This document shows, piece by piece, positions 1-11,941 of a DNA stretch of 64,000 bases. The position numbers were made by a program, and so were the translations under genes. Under the pieces are notes generated by a model. It worked only from the letters and a program-made list of their open reading frames with translations, was not told the DNA's origin and did no database searches. Origin of the DNA: Fomitopsis serialis. Its lineage: Eukaryota; Basidiomycota; Agaricomycetes; Polyporales; Fomitopsidaceae. The stretch lies in assembly GCF_022376445.1 (NCBI RefSeq), contig NW_025954984.1, positions 372,001 through 436,000 of the forward strand, written 5' to 3'. Numbering within the stretch: position 1 is the first letter of the stretch; each line of letters begins with the position of its first letter.

Positions 1-933
1 ATGCGCTCAAGGCACTCTTGGACAGCGCGAGCAGTCGAGCGCCCAACGTAGAGGACCTACACATCTACGGCGTCCAGCACCGAACGCGCTCTCCGCGATA
101 CGTGGCTGGACAAACCTCCAGCACGTGTACGTCCACCATGTCGTCGAGTTTGCTGCTCTCAAGATGCTCTCGTCCTTGGAGAGCCTCACGTCCTTACGGA
201 TGGACATATCGCATCTCAGAGACACGGAGGAGACATGCGACGGTTTCGGGCGCCTCGAGTCGCTTACGGTAGAGGGCGATGAGTCCACCTCGAGTGGTTC
301 TTTGAGGCGACTCATCTCCTTCGGCTCACCACCTTGACCGTCTTGCTAGGGGCGGAGGTCACAACGGAAGGATGTCGGCGCCGATTGGAGAATCTCCAGA
401 TACATGTCAAGTACCCGCGCCTGGGTTCGTTGACGCTTCGGATTGCCTTCAAAGGCGAAGACATCCCGACCGTTCCCGAGATTATCCAACCCCTGTTCGT
501 CATGAAGGATCTCGAGGCGTTTGACTTCGACTTCTCCTCAGCCGCTCATCTATCGGACACAGACGTCGAAGAGATCATCCGCCATTGGACAAACCTACGC
601 TCCCTCCAGCTCGACCACATCTTCACAGCCATCGAGCCCACCGTACACAGTCTGGACATCATCGCGCGCGGCTGCCCACATCTTCAGGAGCTCGTCCTCC
701 CCTCCGTCTGCCACGAGTCGTACATTCCCGAGAAGCCTTACGCCCCGCCGCACCACAACCTGCGGCGCATCATCTTCTACCGTGCCATGATCTCGGACAG
801 GGCGCGGTTCACGAAGTACATGTTCCAGATTTTCCCGGACGTCGTCCCCTCGCTACCCTCGCTCTTCTACCGGCGTCCGTGCGAGGACTGGTGCCTCATT
901 GTGGACAGCTTCCGGCCCGTCCACCCCATCTGA
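1..933 (+). CDS. F-box/LRR-like protein, 3' part (5' truncated)
   Basis: Only the C-terminal part lies in the window. The last 200 residues (334-933) are one open frame rich in leucine-repeat-like segments such as LRSLQLDHIF and CPHLQELVLP, ending at a TGA. This style is typical of the large F-box-associated leucine-rich families of Agaricomycetes; no F-box is visible because the start is missing. The same protein continues upstream in two other frames: frame 3 to about position 80 (ALKALLDSASS, VEDLHIYGVQH), frame 2 from about 83 (WTNLQHVYVHHVV, LESLTSLRMDISHL) to about 285, then frame 1 (EWFFEATHLLRLTTL). Both switches equal loss of one base. They are probably assembly errors, although a decayed gene cannot be excluded. 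Family assignment is moderate; the substrate is unknown. Confidence 0.6.
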
Positions 934-1187
934 CCAGCGACCAAGCATCACGCCCATCGTGCTAATCGCAATCTTAACCATTTCAGCAGGGGCTCGACCC
1001 TGGCCCTGCTGCATCATGCACACAACACACTTCCCAGCACACATCGCAGCACACATTACTGATTGTAAATCGTGTATCTTCCGTTCCTGGACCGACAAGG
1101 CCCAGCCGCGCAATCGATGCGGCACCCATTCCACTCCTACAGACTCGACCTGCCAAAAAGATCCAGCGGCGGGCGTCCGAACGTCGG

Positions 1188-2890
1188 CTACAACAAAGAG
1201 AGACCGATCAGCTCCAGCACCCACACGGCACCATAGATGACGACGCACGGGTGGCGCGGCTTGTTACCCAGTATGCCCTCGATTTTCTCCACAATGGCAG
1301 GCGTCAGCTTCGGGATGACCTCGAGGGCCTTGAGGTTGTCGACGATCTGCTCGGGCTTGGAAGCGCCCAGGATACCGTGGACGTGTTCGGACTCCGGGCG
1401 ATCCACGCGAGCGCGAGATGCGAGACTTGCAGCCGAGGTCTAGCGTGGATAATAGTCCATGTTAGGGAACGTATGTAGTGTCAAAATGTGGGGGCGCACC
1501 TTTCTCGGCGACGTCGGCGAGGGCTTTGATTTTAGCGAGCATCGCCTGGCCTTCTGGCTCGCCGAGCGACTTCGCGCGGTCCTTGAGCCACTGCTCCTGT
1601 TCGCCGGCCAGACGGGAGTCCGGAGGGATACCGTTGTTATACTGCACGACGAAGGTCAGCATTCAATGTGCAAGAACACATCAATCGTACGAGTTACCTT
1701 GCCTGTGAGCAGACCACCGGCCAGTGCGGAGAAGACAGTCGTGCCCATACCATACTTGCTGTATATAGGACTGAAATTCGCAATGTGAGATAAACGTACA
1801 CCTTTGTGGCTTAATGTGCAGACTTACGCGTATTCGGCTTCGGGGCGGTCGCGGTGGAGCATACTGCGTGGGGTAGGTGGTCAATGCATATCACCATTCG
1901 TGAACCGTGATCAAACGTACTGATGCTCACACTGCTCCGCGACAGGGCCCATCAGACCGAGTTTTTCGGCAACGTCTGGACCAGCTTGATGAGCGGAGGG
2001 GCAAGGCAGGGTAAATGGCATGGTACACTTACGATGTGCCTCCTCGATCTCACGTGCAGACCACTCGGACGTTCCCCAATAGAAAGCCTAGTGGTTACAG
2101 GTTGAGACATTCGGACGTTGGACCATTGATAGATAGGTATACATACCCATCCCTGATTGATTACGAAGTTGAATGCACGAACTGTCTCCTCTATCGGGAC
2201 TGGAACAGATAGTTGATTAGCGCTTCACTCCGTAAGCAGATCTAGCTTACCGTGTTATCAGGGCGATGTGCAAAGATGACATCGACATAGTCAAGTCCGA
2301 GTCGCTGTAAAGATTCCTTCGTGCCTTCAACGATACTGCGAGGGCAAAACATCAGTACTACATTGATGTGGGTCAATGCTATAGACGTACTGCTTCCTGG
2401 ATAGCCCATGCCGTTCTGCGGCTCATGAGGGCCCCAGAAAAGCTTGGTGGAGATGATCAAGTCCGTCCTTCGCAGGCCAAGCTCCCTGATCACCCGACCC
2501 CTGTTGCATCGCAGTGAGCGGGGGTTCTCCGACTCAGAGGGATAGATCAGTCATCTGCGGACGCACATTTCCTCTTCGGAGCGACCGGCTGCGTAGCCCT
2601 CCGCGGTATCGAACATGTTTATGCCATTCTCGAAGGCGGTTTTGATGATTTCCTGCCAAGGTATTCAGCATGTTTGCAGGATCGGATGAGAGTGCACTCA
2701 CCCTGACGGGATCACCACGAACAGAGCCCCCGAGCGTTAACCCTGGACATCCACCTTTTCAGCATCATTCTGAGTGGAAATTCCAATGAACCTCACATCC
2801 TCCAAGCGAGAACAAAGGTACTCGCAGACCGCTGGGGCCTAGTCTCCGAAACACCATGTTCTTTGCATCGAACTCAACGGCGGAAGACAT
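1188..2890 (-). CDS. aldo/keto reductase, voltage-gated K+ channel beta-subunit-like
   Basis: Spliced conceptual protein of about 340 residues of the AKR superfamily, which reduces carbonyls with NADPH in a TIM barrel. In order: start MSSAVEFDAKNMVFRRLGPS, SLGGWLTLGGSVRGDP, FDTAEGYAAGRSEEEMG (catalytic Asp/Tyr region), STKLFWG, LGLDYVDVIFAHRPD (His), FYWGTSEWSA, GPVAEQCEH, RPEAEYAP, FSALAGGLLTGKYN and GILGASKPEQIVDNLKALEV. These are the signature blocks of the fungal KCNAB-like AKR group. About nine short GT..AG introns interrupt it. Three one-base losses are needed to keep the conserved frame: near 2405 (GMGLSRKH), near 1425 (DLGCKVSHLALAW) and near 1370 (STVILGAS). The start at 2890 gives the usual N-terminus. 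A minus-strand TATA-like element lies about 85 bp upstream. The physiological substrate cannot be inferred. Confidence 0.88.
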
Positions 2891-2973
2891 GTTTGTAGTC
2901 CAGAAGGGAGGAGATGCGGGGGTAAGCGACCAGATGCAATGCAAATGTGTTCACGGGGAGGCTGGCTGAGCTA

Positions 2974-2981
2974 CTTATATA
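2974..2981 (-). promoter_or_regulatory. TATA-like element of the aldo/keto reductase
   Basis: TATATAAG on the minus strand, about 85 bp upstream of the predicted AKR start codon. Position and sequence fit a fungal core promoter. No transcript data are available, so this is inference. Confidence 0.4.
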
Positions 2982-3640
2982 CCACCCGGCATATCCTCGG
3001 TAAAAGAGGACATTCGAGTGTGCCATATAATCGCGCACATCCAATCTGGGCGGTCGAGGTACCAGGATGTCAGTCAGATGACAGTCACACAGCGCGGCGG
3101 CCCGTCCCATGAGCGAACGTACTATGGACACCATGTCAGACCGGAAAACGCTCGTGAAACACACACTTACTGCTGAGTCCGACTGTAGCTACCGTGACAC
3201 TGAGTTACTACACACGTATCCATCTTCTTCAGGTCCACGCCATAGTCGGAATCACCAACACTACCAGTAGCATATTAATCAGAGCAAGTGCATTGTATCG
3301 CCGAAGTTCGATGGGTGCTGCAGTCGCGCCGCTTGCGACATGGACTCATCGTCGTTCCAAATGGAGAGTCGAGCGCTCGGGCAACGCACACGGTCACATG
3401 ACTAATATTTCCGGGTTCAGGGAAAGATCGCTCAGTTCGTGCAGCTACTGGCGGGCACATGAGCCCAGGCAGTCATACCGTCAATGCTAGGCAGCTTCGA
3501 ACTGCATATGTTTATCGATATCTCTGAAGTACTCATCCGAGCCTGAGCCGGACTTCAATTTAGAGCATGTCCCGCCCGCCGCCGGGCTCGAATAGTACTA
3601 CAGAGTCATACCTCGCTCGGCCGGCACTTCACATGCACAG

Positions 3641-3688
3641 CCTGTGAGCGAGTTCTACATTGACGTACTCGAGTCCAATACGCTGCAA
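3641..3688 (-). pseudogene. relic of a second aldo/keto reductase
   Basis: Minus-strand reading gives LQRIGLEYVNVELAHR, which aligns with LQRLGLDYVDVIFAHR of the intact AKR about 1.3 kb away. In a 32-base stretch, 24 bases match between the two copies. I found no other AKR block convincingly preserved in 3.0-5.2 kb, so this is best read as the last recognisable piece of a decayed tandem copy. Chance similarity is possible but unlikely for 16 aligned residues with ten identities. Confidence 0.4.
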
Positions 3689-4312
3689 GCGATGACATAC
3701 CGCACCGTCGTGTTTCTCTGACGGTCGCCAAGCTTATAATAATTTGAATGAGGACTTAACCGACACACTACTGGTACGTTCAACGCATGAGATCGTAGAT
3801 GGACAGAAATTTGTCTTTGGAAGGGCACACCTCGCAGCGACCAAGACTTGCCTCTCGTGTGTAGCGACACAGATTATTGATGATCGACGGTGAAGGAAAC
3901 CAACAGCAGCACCGAGCTGGGGAGACCACAAAAACTGGCGTGTTGTCGTTGGGATAGATGCGGATTCTTCACGGGTAGAGCATGCCATAACTCAACCCGG
4001 TTCTAAGGTGGTCGCTAAAATATATGGTCACTGGCTACGCTCCACGACGAGGGAAAGCAAACCTCATTTATCGTCGTGACAGACAAGTCGGAGAGCACAA
4101 AGGTCTGAGAAGTTTTGAGGGTGCCCTGAGCGACGCCGAGGCTGAGGATGTGGTGCAAACGCGGCCGGCCCAGCTTTTGATTTGCTAGTGGTCGTAGCCA
4201 TCTTAGTCGTTAGTAGTTGTCCCGGTCCATCATGAGGTGTGACATCCTGTAGGCCTATTGTGAGTTGAGCGCGATACTGCAGCCAGAAGACACATACAAA
4301 GACGAAGAGCCG

Positions 4313-5175
4313 TCAGTTGATCTCTGGGTCGCCATACATGCTGGTCAGGCTAGCGGCGAATAACGGGACATCCTCGTGTCCAAATAAAGCGGCGATGACA
4401 TTGCTAGAGAGACACCTTTGAGATTGGCAGTATGTGTACTTTACTGGCATATGTTCTGGCTAACGCACCTCTGAGACATAGGACCACCGGTATTGCCTCC
4501 TTGGACGCTAACTAGAGGTTGTACATCGCCGCCGCTGATGATACGAGGACTCACAAAGGTTGATATGCACGGTCAGTCGGCCGCAGAACGACGCTCACCT
4601 GTCGACCATACCGTCGACATCGCCTGTGAATTACGGGGGAACGAGAGGCATATGTTGAGCGGCAGAGTGTAAGGCGGGGGATATGGGAAGAACACCACAC
4701 GCTGTAGGGCTATAGGGGGCTTGGTGAACTTCGCCAGTAATAAACATTGCCCTTGGCGGCGACTCGTGCACATCTCAACACGTCCTAAGAGCAGCCACTC
4801 CCGGACTGAGATGCGAAACTGAACGTGGGGGCTGAGCAAGTCCATCGCTCTGAGCAAAGTAATCATAGCTATCAATGACTCCACGACTGCGACAAGAGAG
4901 AAAACAGAGAATGCCGGTACGAACGAGCACGACACACGTCTACGAAGTTATGAGTGAGGACAGGATGCACTGGGATGTTCCGGTTATATTTTGATGTGGT
5001 TGCGACTTTTTACCGCGATGGCAATTCGGAAGGGGAAGTCTTCGACGACCATATACTGTAAGCCGGGGCACAGACTCGGAGGGTCGACGAAGAGCACGAA
5101 TGCGACCTGTAGCAGCGCACCGCGGTCAGCAGCTAACCACGGCCCGAAGTTCGAATTACGGGCTCGGGGCATCAT
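4313..5175 (-). CDS. candidate multi-exon gene, unknown function
   Basis: Several minus-strand exon-like blocks can be spliced with GT..AG introns and end at a TGA. In order: a block with GPWLAADRGALLQVAFVLF and VEDFPFRIAIAV, a block with LIAMITLLRAMDLLSPHVQF, a block with PPRAMFITGEVHQAPYSP, then GDVDGMVDSGGDVQPLVS, VQGGNTGGPMSQR, and a last exon with NVIAALFGHEDVPLFAAS and SMYGDPEIN. One base loss near 4765 is needed between the second and third blocks. GGNTGGP resembles the nucleophile loop of trypsin/HtrA-like proteases (GNSGGP) but with Thr for Ser, and no His/Asp blocks are evident, so no protease function is claimed. The 5' end is not resolved and may lie further up (an open block at 5464-5697 is one option). 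Confidence 0.33.
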
Positions 5176-7218
5176 CTGAGTGACCCAAGTGGCTGCAACA
5201 GAGCACGGGTGGAGACAAGCCTGCGGAGGCGCCTAAAGCGCACCCGTTACCAGGGGGGAGCCGAACAGAAGCCTGGAGCAAATCGTATAGGCCCATCAAA
5301 CGAGGCATGCGTAGGCCAGCGTCGCTGAGAGTCCTCTAGGCGCGACCACGATTTGCAATTTGTCCCTGCAGCCGCGACACTTCTGTCATAGCATTACATT
5401 CATATCTGAACTGAATTGGGATGCATCCGGCGCTCGTGCGGGCAGTAGTGACAGGCGACGTCGCTAGTGTTCAAGTGTACTCGTTCTGTGGGCGCGAAGA
5501 GCTTGGAGCTCTAGGACACCTATGATGTTTTCCGTCAACGCGACGGCCCATCGAAGCGGCCAAGAGACTAGCAGAGCATGAGGACCCTCATTGCAGATTT
5601 GCACGAGGCACGCGGACCCCGGGACCGTGACAATCCTGCCAAACAATATGTTGCCCCCCGGAGAATGCCAACGCCGGCCCAGCGCACGCCATGTCACCGG
5701 CGGCTAATGGAGGCGCATACGGCAGAAGAAGCGAGCTAAGGCACCTGCGATTCGGCTGCAGGGTGTGGCGATGGGAACATCCCTACATGCTGTGGCCTGG
5801 GTGCCATAACACTCCGAAGTGTGCGGGAGGCTTCAGTCGAGCATGAAAGCGAACGCACGGATGTCCAGAGATTCGGAAGCCACCGGCACCAAGCAGTGAA
5901 GGCATTGTAGCGCAAGTATTTGACTGGGGTGAATGTCTTTCTGTTGCGTACTTTGCGAGGCGTTCAGGCATTCCCTCTATTGTCTACGTATTTCGAGCGC
6001 CTCTGCGTGCGGGCTTACCTCAACTGGACGGGGGCCGCTGATATGCGGACATGATGACCGAGGGGGGCAACTCGTCAGAACGATACAACGTTATCTCTCA
6101 CAGTTACACGTAAATAGGCCGTGCTGACTTACCATTTGAACGAAGCTGGCTTTTAGTCGCCATTTCAAAGCCGCCACTGCGATATCACTTAAGCCCTCAA
6201 GGATTTCAAGAGGAGACTGCAGATTTTCGTCAGTGAGACGGCGCAAATAAACAGCGACTACACACCTGCTCAGGGCTACTGTCTCGTATATGATGCTGTC
6301 CCTTCTGTGCTAGGTTTTGAGGTCGACGTTCAGATCATGTTCATCGCTTGTTTGCCAGTCAGTTCTGCGTCAGGATGACGCATTGTGAAGTAGGCCGTCA
6401 ACGCGGCTTGGCGAGCATCGAACGAAGACTGGCACTCTCACCGCAACTCAATATACCGCGAACGACAAAACGGGCATAGTTGTGGAGAGACGCCGCGTGC
6501 GTGGGGCTCGGGCACGGCCCGCCTTTGCTTCAAAGGGCAAGCGCGTCCGGACGGCATCTAAGGGCCACCTTGCACCGACCGCGAGTGGCAAAAGTCGCCC
6601 CGTTATACGACCAGTGCAACCGGATGATCCCGATGAGCTCCGTGACAAGTATGTACTAGTAGGAGGCAGGGAGCGTGACCACCGCGCAGATCGAGCCTTG
6701 CGTCACTTGGTTCAGGCGCGATGATATGTGCACACCCTAGCGTAGAGAATGTACCGACAGCAGGCCGGCGGGTGTACTATGAGATGAGACACTGTAGGTC
6801 AGGCATAAAGCGACTCGGATCCCGCCCAGTGCAGTCGTCAGAACCGAGTCATGTCATCGCCATCGATGTCTCCACCACACAAGTATCAGGAGAAGGTGTG
6901 AGCTGACTGAAAGACATCTGCTCACCGCTGGAGCGTATGACTGGAAGTTCGCGCAGGTCAGAAGTTGGTGCCGACGACTAGCGCTGTCGTCATTATTCGC
7001 GCGTCGCAGATACCGTACTATACGCGTCTTGTTTTGAAACATTTTGCCGCCTCTTCGCGTGCGACTGCAGGGGGCTGCAGTCCCACAGCCTCCTCTTAAC
7101 TCATCGCCCTTTGGCCAGGCTTCATTTCCTGCCCCGAGCCGCCGGCCGCACGCCCATATGAAACCGTGAAAAGGTGACATACGGCTGCGGTTTCAGAAAC
7201 TCGAAATTAGATAGCCGC
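5176..7218. other. gene-poor stretch without a resolved gene
   Basis: Only short, mutually overlapping open frames are found, none with a recognisable motif. The best is a minus-strand frame at 5464-5697 (77 codons, containing GRIVTVPGSACLVQICNEG), which could be an upstream exon of the 4.3-5.2 kb candidate. No terminal repeats, tRNA boxes or transposase/reverse-transcriptase motifs were seen by eye. Given the local loss of single bases, a broken gene could be hidden here. Confidence 0.5.
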
Positions 7219-8392
7219 ATGGCGACCGAGGGTCCGGAGATTGAAATACAGTGCGAGGGCCAATCAGAGGAGGTGCTGGTAGATCTCCGCCACGAGGGAA
7301 TCAAGAAAATCAATATCTCGATAGTGTCGGCGATGGATCGGCGAATCTCAGAGTTATCGGACGCTGGACAGCTTCCGGATCTGGATGCGTCCGTGTTCCA
7401 CGCTTCTGTCCCGCCGTCGCGGGAATGCGCCGCCACGCATCTCTTCCTGTCACCGCCGCAGCCACGGGCGACGCTGCCGTCGTCTGTCATACTATACCGC
7501 TGGGTGAGCGATGTGACTCAAAGTCTCGCTGAGGTAGAGGTTTGTCGTGTACTCGAGCTTGGATCGTTCTGACGTTTGCATCACCAGAATGCTAACGTCG
7601 GCCTGCACGATGAGTCGCCGCAATGTACTCGGGTCCCGCTGCTGGAAGACAACGACCTGATCCCCGTACCCAAATATGGCTCAAGATCTGGGAGGCCCTT
7701 CTTCGAATGGCCCATCGCCCTCTGGGCGTTTGACCATGATCACGTTCGCATCCAGATGTGCGAACTGTCTGTCGGCGATAGACAGGGATGGCATGACGTT
7801 TCCATCGCCGCTGACATCCCGTGGACAAACGGCTCCATAGGTCCTCGCGAAGTACTGCTTCGTCGCCCACGAGGATACCGTTCGGAACAGCTTGTGAGTA
7901 AGTAGACCCTGATATGTATGGTCGTCACCCTAACTGTCAGTGTCCCCAACGTATTAATCAGGTGATAGCGGAGCATGACACGCCTGTACTACGACTGCTG
8001 TCGCAAGGGATTCACGATACGTCCGGAACATCTCAGCTGAGGTCATGTCATTGCCTCTTCATCTTCACCGTCACAACCTTTGCGGCAGCAGAACAACTTT
8101 GGTGTGTATCGTTATATTGACCGCTCTTCTGATTTATTGCTAGATGTATTGCGGTGGCTGTTACACAACCAACCCATGGTCAGGTTCGAATGCAGCAGAC
8201 TGGGGCATGCAGATCATTCAGCGCTCAGTACCCGCTGGCATCAGATTTATCACCATTGCACACCCGTCTGGTCGATGCGGGCGGCTTCGCGCCCTGAGAT
8301 ACAGGTCCTGTGCAGGTCGCGACTTAAACGGTGGGAACTCTGGCGGGTGGTGCTGGCTTGCTCAGGAAGTCGCCGATGCGGTGGACGAATGA
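7219..8392 (+). CDS. candidate five-exon gene, unknown function
   Basis: Five exons join with frame kept through four GT..AG introns: 7219-7533, 7588-7893, 7962-8041, 8089-8101 and 8144-8392. They give about 320 residues and end at a TGA. The start reads MATEGPEIEIQCEGQSEEVL. Later blocks include FFEWPIALWAFDHDHVRIQM, VIAEHDTPVLRLLSQGIHD and, near the C-terminus, GRDLNGGNSGGWCWLAQ. GGNSGG resembles the nucleophile loop of trypsin/HtrA-type serine proteases, but the protein ends about 15 residues later and I see no matching catalytic His or Asp block. It is therefore called hypothetical. Consistent intron phases are the main support for coding. A competing frame is open across 8080-8523 and weakens the call for the last exon. 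Confidence 0.4.
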
Positions 8393-9724
8393 CTATCAAG
8401 ATTAGGAATGCGGCCGGTGAGGGAGTCTACCCGTTACGGAGGGAAGTGACCATCTTGGCAGGTCCTAACCAGGGAAAGCCTGCGTGGAGGGGCTTCCCTT
8501 GTCAGGTAAGCGTTTGTTCGTAGTTCTGAGGCGCCGCTTCTCGCGAAGCTCGCGGGTGCTTTAGACGACAGTCGATGCATCGTAGACCGTCAGATGCGCC
8601 TGTGGGCGAGCGTCCTGAGGCTGTAAGTCTCGCCCACAACGGCCGTCGCAGCCGGAACGGACTGCGGTGCAACATTTGGGCTGGGATCTGCTTCACGGGA
8701 ATGTTGAATGTGAGGTGAAACGCGGTCGTAGTCATTGGACGTGACTCCTCAGGCACCTTGGCGGCCATCTGCGGATTCGAGCCCAGCTCAGCAACTCATC
8801 ATGATTCAATTCAGGAGCGCTCTGGCGCTCGCATGAACGTTGACGCAGAGTTCACCGATGCCACCGGACCCACAGTTCGCTCGTTCTACGGCCGCGGTCG
8901 CTACGCGTAGGTTCACGCATGGAGCTCGTAGTGCATTAGGTCCTGAGAGCAGGAGAGTGGGACGAGGCCAGGGAGCCAACGAGGCGGACGGCAGGACCGA
9001 GGCATCGGATCCTTGCGATTTGGCGGCTGATTCCCGATGGGGCAAGGGCCGCCGATGTTCCCGCAGATTCGCCGTGCCGCGATGTGATTTACGTACAGTA
9101 GTGGATCTAGTATCGGGCAGTTCAGATGCCCGGTCGGCCGGTTCGCCAGATATGATGGATCTTGTTTTCCCATGCCTACGCGACGTTCAACATCTCTCGC
9201 TGTCCGCATCACTTGCTAGCGTCGTTGCCACCAGGGAGGTGACGCAAACAACAACACCGGCTTGCGAGGAAGGATGCACAACAAGGCGCGCAGGAAACGC
9301 CAGGTGGAACAAGGGGACGGGCGCCCGAGTTAGGCTCGAGCCGCCCGGTATCGGAGTTTGACGAGATTGCCCGATTTCCATTCGGCGCCACCAAGTTGAA
9401 TCTCCGCTCAGATGCGTTCGATGATCTGGCTCTGCCGCACTCTTGTCTTTGTTCCCTTTCCTCCTTCCTGCCCACTGCATCCTCCCAGATCCCTGCGCGA
9501 TTCTGCCCGCCAGCCCTCCCTGTCTGCCTTGCGCGCGTCCTGCTTACTTCTGCGGGTTTCGTCTGGCCTTCGTCTGCCTCGTAGGCATCCTTCCCCTTTT
9601 ATGCCATTGTTTGCTGAGGAGTTCCATAGCGTGGTCACTAAGATATCCTCCGAAAACACGAGGAAGCCTCACATAAGGCTGACTTTGTCTTGCACATCTC
9701 GAATAGTCTTTCTGTTTCCTTGTC
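8393..9724. other. intergenic region upstream of the GATA factor gene
   Basis: No supported gene. A 173-codon plus frame (8840-9361) and overlapping minus frames exist, but they are Arg/Ser-rich, lack motifs and overlap open frames on the other strand. The last 300 bases before 9725 are pyrimidine-rich (many CT tracts at 9430-9610), as is common in the promoters and 5' leaders of basidiomycete genes. Confidence 0.5.
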
Positions 9725-11941
9725 ATGACCTCCGCCTACTCAAACTCCTATGCGCACCCGCCTCCGCCGAATGGGCGAGATGATGTTCGCCTCCCGTCAA
9801 TCAAGGACCTGAACTTTCCTCAGCACCGCGCGCAGGAAGGTTCTACGGCTCCGTCCGGCGGGGCACAGGCGGAACATGCACGTCCTAGTCGCCACGATGC
9901 GGCGTCGTGGAGTCGCTCAAGCGCATCGACCTCAGCGCCGCCCTCGCAGCATCCGCAGAGTATGCTTCCGCCACACGAGAGTCCCAAGACCCAGTACCCT
10001 CCAGCAAAAGTGGACGCGACGTACGCGAACTCTCAGCAGCCCCCGCCCCCTCCGGTAGCGCCCAACACCTCTGGACCGCCTCCCTCCCGTGGCGATCCGT
10101 CCCCGCAGAATCCCTCCAAGCGTCCGCGGTCTGAATCGGGCGTCGGCGTCAGTCCCTCTGCGGGGCGCTCTCACGTAAGCGTCTTTCATGAGATGCAGTC
10201 TTGACATGATGTAGCTAATCGTGCATCCACATCGATCGGGCGTCCTTCAGGCTACCGGGTACCCCCCTCCACACCCGTCCTACGCGTCACAGCCTCCTCC
10301 GTCGTACGCGACTGCGCCGCCGGCGCCAGTGCCTGCGTCCCATGAGCCCGTGCACCAGTCGGCCCCGTACCCGCCTCCGACGGGTTATGCATACCCTCCT
10401 CCGCCTGTGGCGCACATGCCTCCGCGGCACTATGCGGTGCCTCCTCCTGTCCCTCCACAGCACCCTGCTAGCTCGTATCCGCCTCAGGCACCACCCGAGC
10501 ACTGGCCGCCCCACGCACCGCCTCCTCCGCCCCATCAGTACGCTGCTTTTCCCAGACCAGCGCTCGTGGCTACCGCAGGGGACCCGCGTAGTGCAGCGTT
10601 GAGTCCGAACGAGGCCGAGAAATTCAGTTTCCGTCAGAGCACTCTTTCAGAGGTAAACATATGATGCTCATAAATGAACGCTGATGCTGACGTCTAGTCC
10701 GCCAGATCTACAAGCATTGTTCCATCCTCCATCAATTCTCCCAATACTGGGGTGAGTATCAAACCTGACCTCTTCATTTCGGTGCTGACGCGCCAATCAA
10801 TATAGCACAATTGCAAAGCAGTCAGCCACAAGCTCAGCCTTCCCCTCACGAAGTTGCGGAGATGACGTGGCGCGCAAATACCGTCATGCGTCTCTTGGAA
10901 GAAGTCAGGCGCCTCTCGCTTCCTGAAGGTGCGGCTCCAAAGGAGAGCGCTCCTGCTGTCGCGCCTGCTCCGGGCGTCCCTGAAGATCACACTCGTCCGC
11001 CGAAGCGGCCGTGGGAGGACATGGCTCGCGAAGAGAGCGACACGCCGGCTCCCAACAGTTCTTATCCTGATGTGAGTTGCTATATCTATCTGTGTTGTGA
11101 TTTCTGATGTGTTTATTTCACAGGCTCCGGCTCAATTCGAGACCAGTGATAGGGCTACGGCCGAGAAAGACATGGAGATCATTCGTAGTAAACGGGCGAC
11201 TAGCACCAATGCGTCGGCTCCCGGACAGCCGAAGAGTAAGTACAGGAAACGCAGTGTGAGTAGAATGTATTGATATTTACCGAGTCATACGTTTCTGATA
11301 GAGCGACAGCGTGCAACTCCGCCCGGCAAGTGTCACTCATGCAACATACGTGAAACACCGGAGTGGAGGCGTGGTCCCGATGGGGCTAGGACGCTATGCA
11401 ATGCTTGTGGCTTGCGTGAGTTCACTTGTTACGATCCGTCGAGCCTTCGTCTCACTTGATGCCATTGATAGATTATGCAAAGCTGATGCGGAAGCGCGAC
11501 AAGGGCGCGGACGGCAAGGCAGCTCCAATTGACTTGCAGACTCTTCGCGCGTCGACGCAGTCAGCTAGAGGCGCAGAGGCGGAGCATTCTCATTCGCAGT
11601 CCAGCTCGCACCACCAGCAGAGTCCAGTCATACACGCCCAGTATGACCAGCAGAAGGCGGGGCCTCCACCGCCTATGCATCAGAGCCACCACCCTCCACA
11701 CCCGCATCCTTCTCCGCATCCTCACTCTTACCAGCTAATGCCTGTCGCGGCGCCTCCTACTTCCCACTCCCAGATGATGCCGCCCCCGCCCCCACACCAG
11801 CAGGGGCACGGTGAAGGTGGTCCGGTTCCTCCGCCGCCGTGGATGACCTCTTCCTCGTCTCGCACGGGGTACTCGACTGAACACCAGTCCTACTTGAGGA
11901 CCGCGCACCCCCCATCGCACGCGAGAGCGTCTCCTCAGTAA
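9725..11941 (+). CDS. NsdD/SUB-1-type GATA zinc-finger transcription factor
   Basis: Seven exons: 9725-10174, 10251-10652, 10698-10751, about 10806-11071, 11124-11235, 11302-11415 and 11472-11941. The N-terminal half is extremely Pro/Ser/Tyr-rich and presumably disordered. The helix-like block [20 protein letters not shown] sits mid-protein. A single GATA finger, [18 protein letters not shown]...CNACGLHYAKL, lies toward the C-terminus, split by an intron inside GLH. The [25 protein letters not shown] style matches the NsdD/SUB-1 class, known in ascomycetes for sexual development and light or asexual control, and differs from WC-2, SRE and AreA types. It is followed by a His/Pro/Ser-rich tail. 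The junction into exon 4 is one base out of phase, possibly another lost base. The class is well supported; the role in this fungus is inferred. Confidence 0.85.

Noticed and set aside
8840..9361. 173-codon plus ORF
   Set aside because: Arg/Ser-rich, no motif, overlaps open frames on the other strand and lies in the presumed promoter of the GATA gene.
2891..9724. Possible transposon remnant in the gene-poor tract
   Set aside because: No reverse transcriptase, integrase or transposase motifs and no terminal repeats or target-site duplications could be found by eye.
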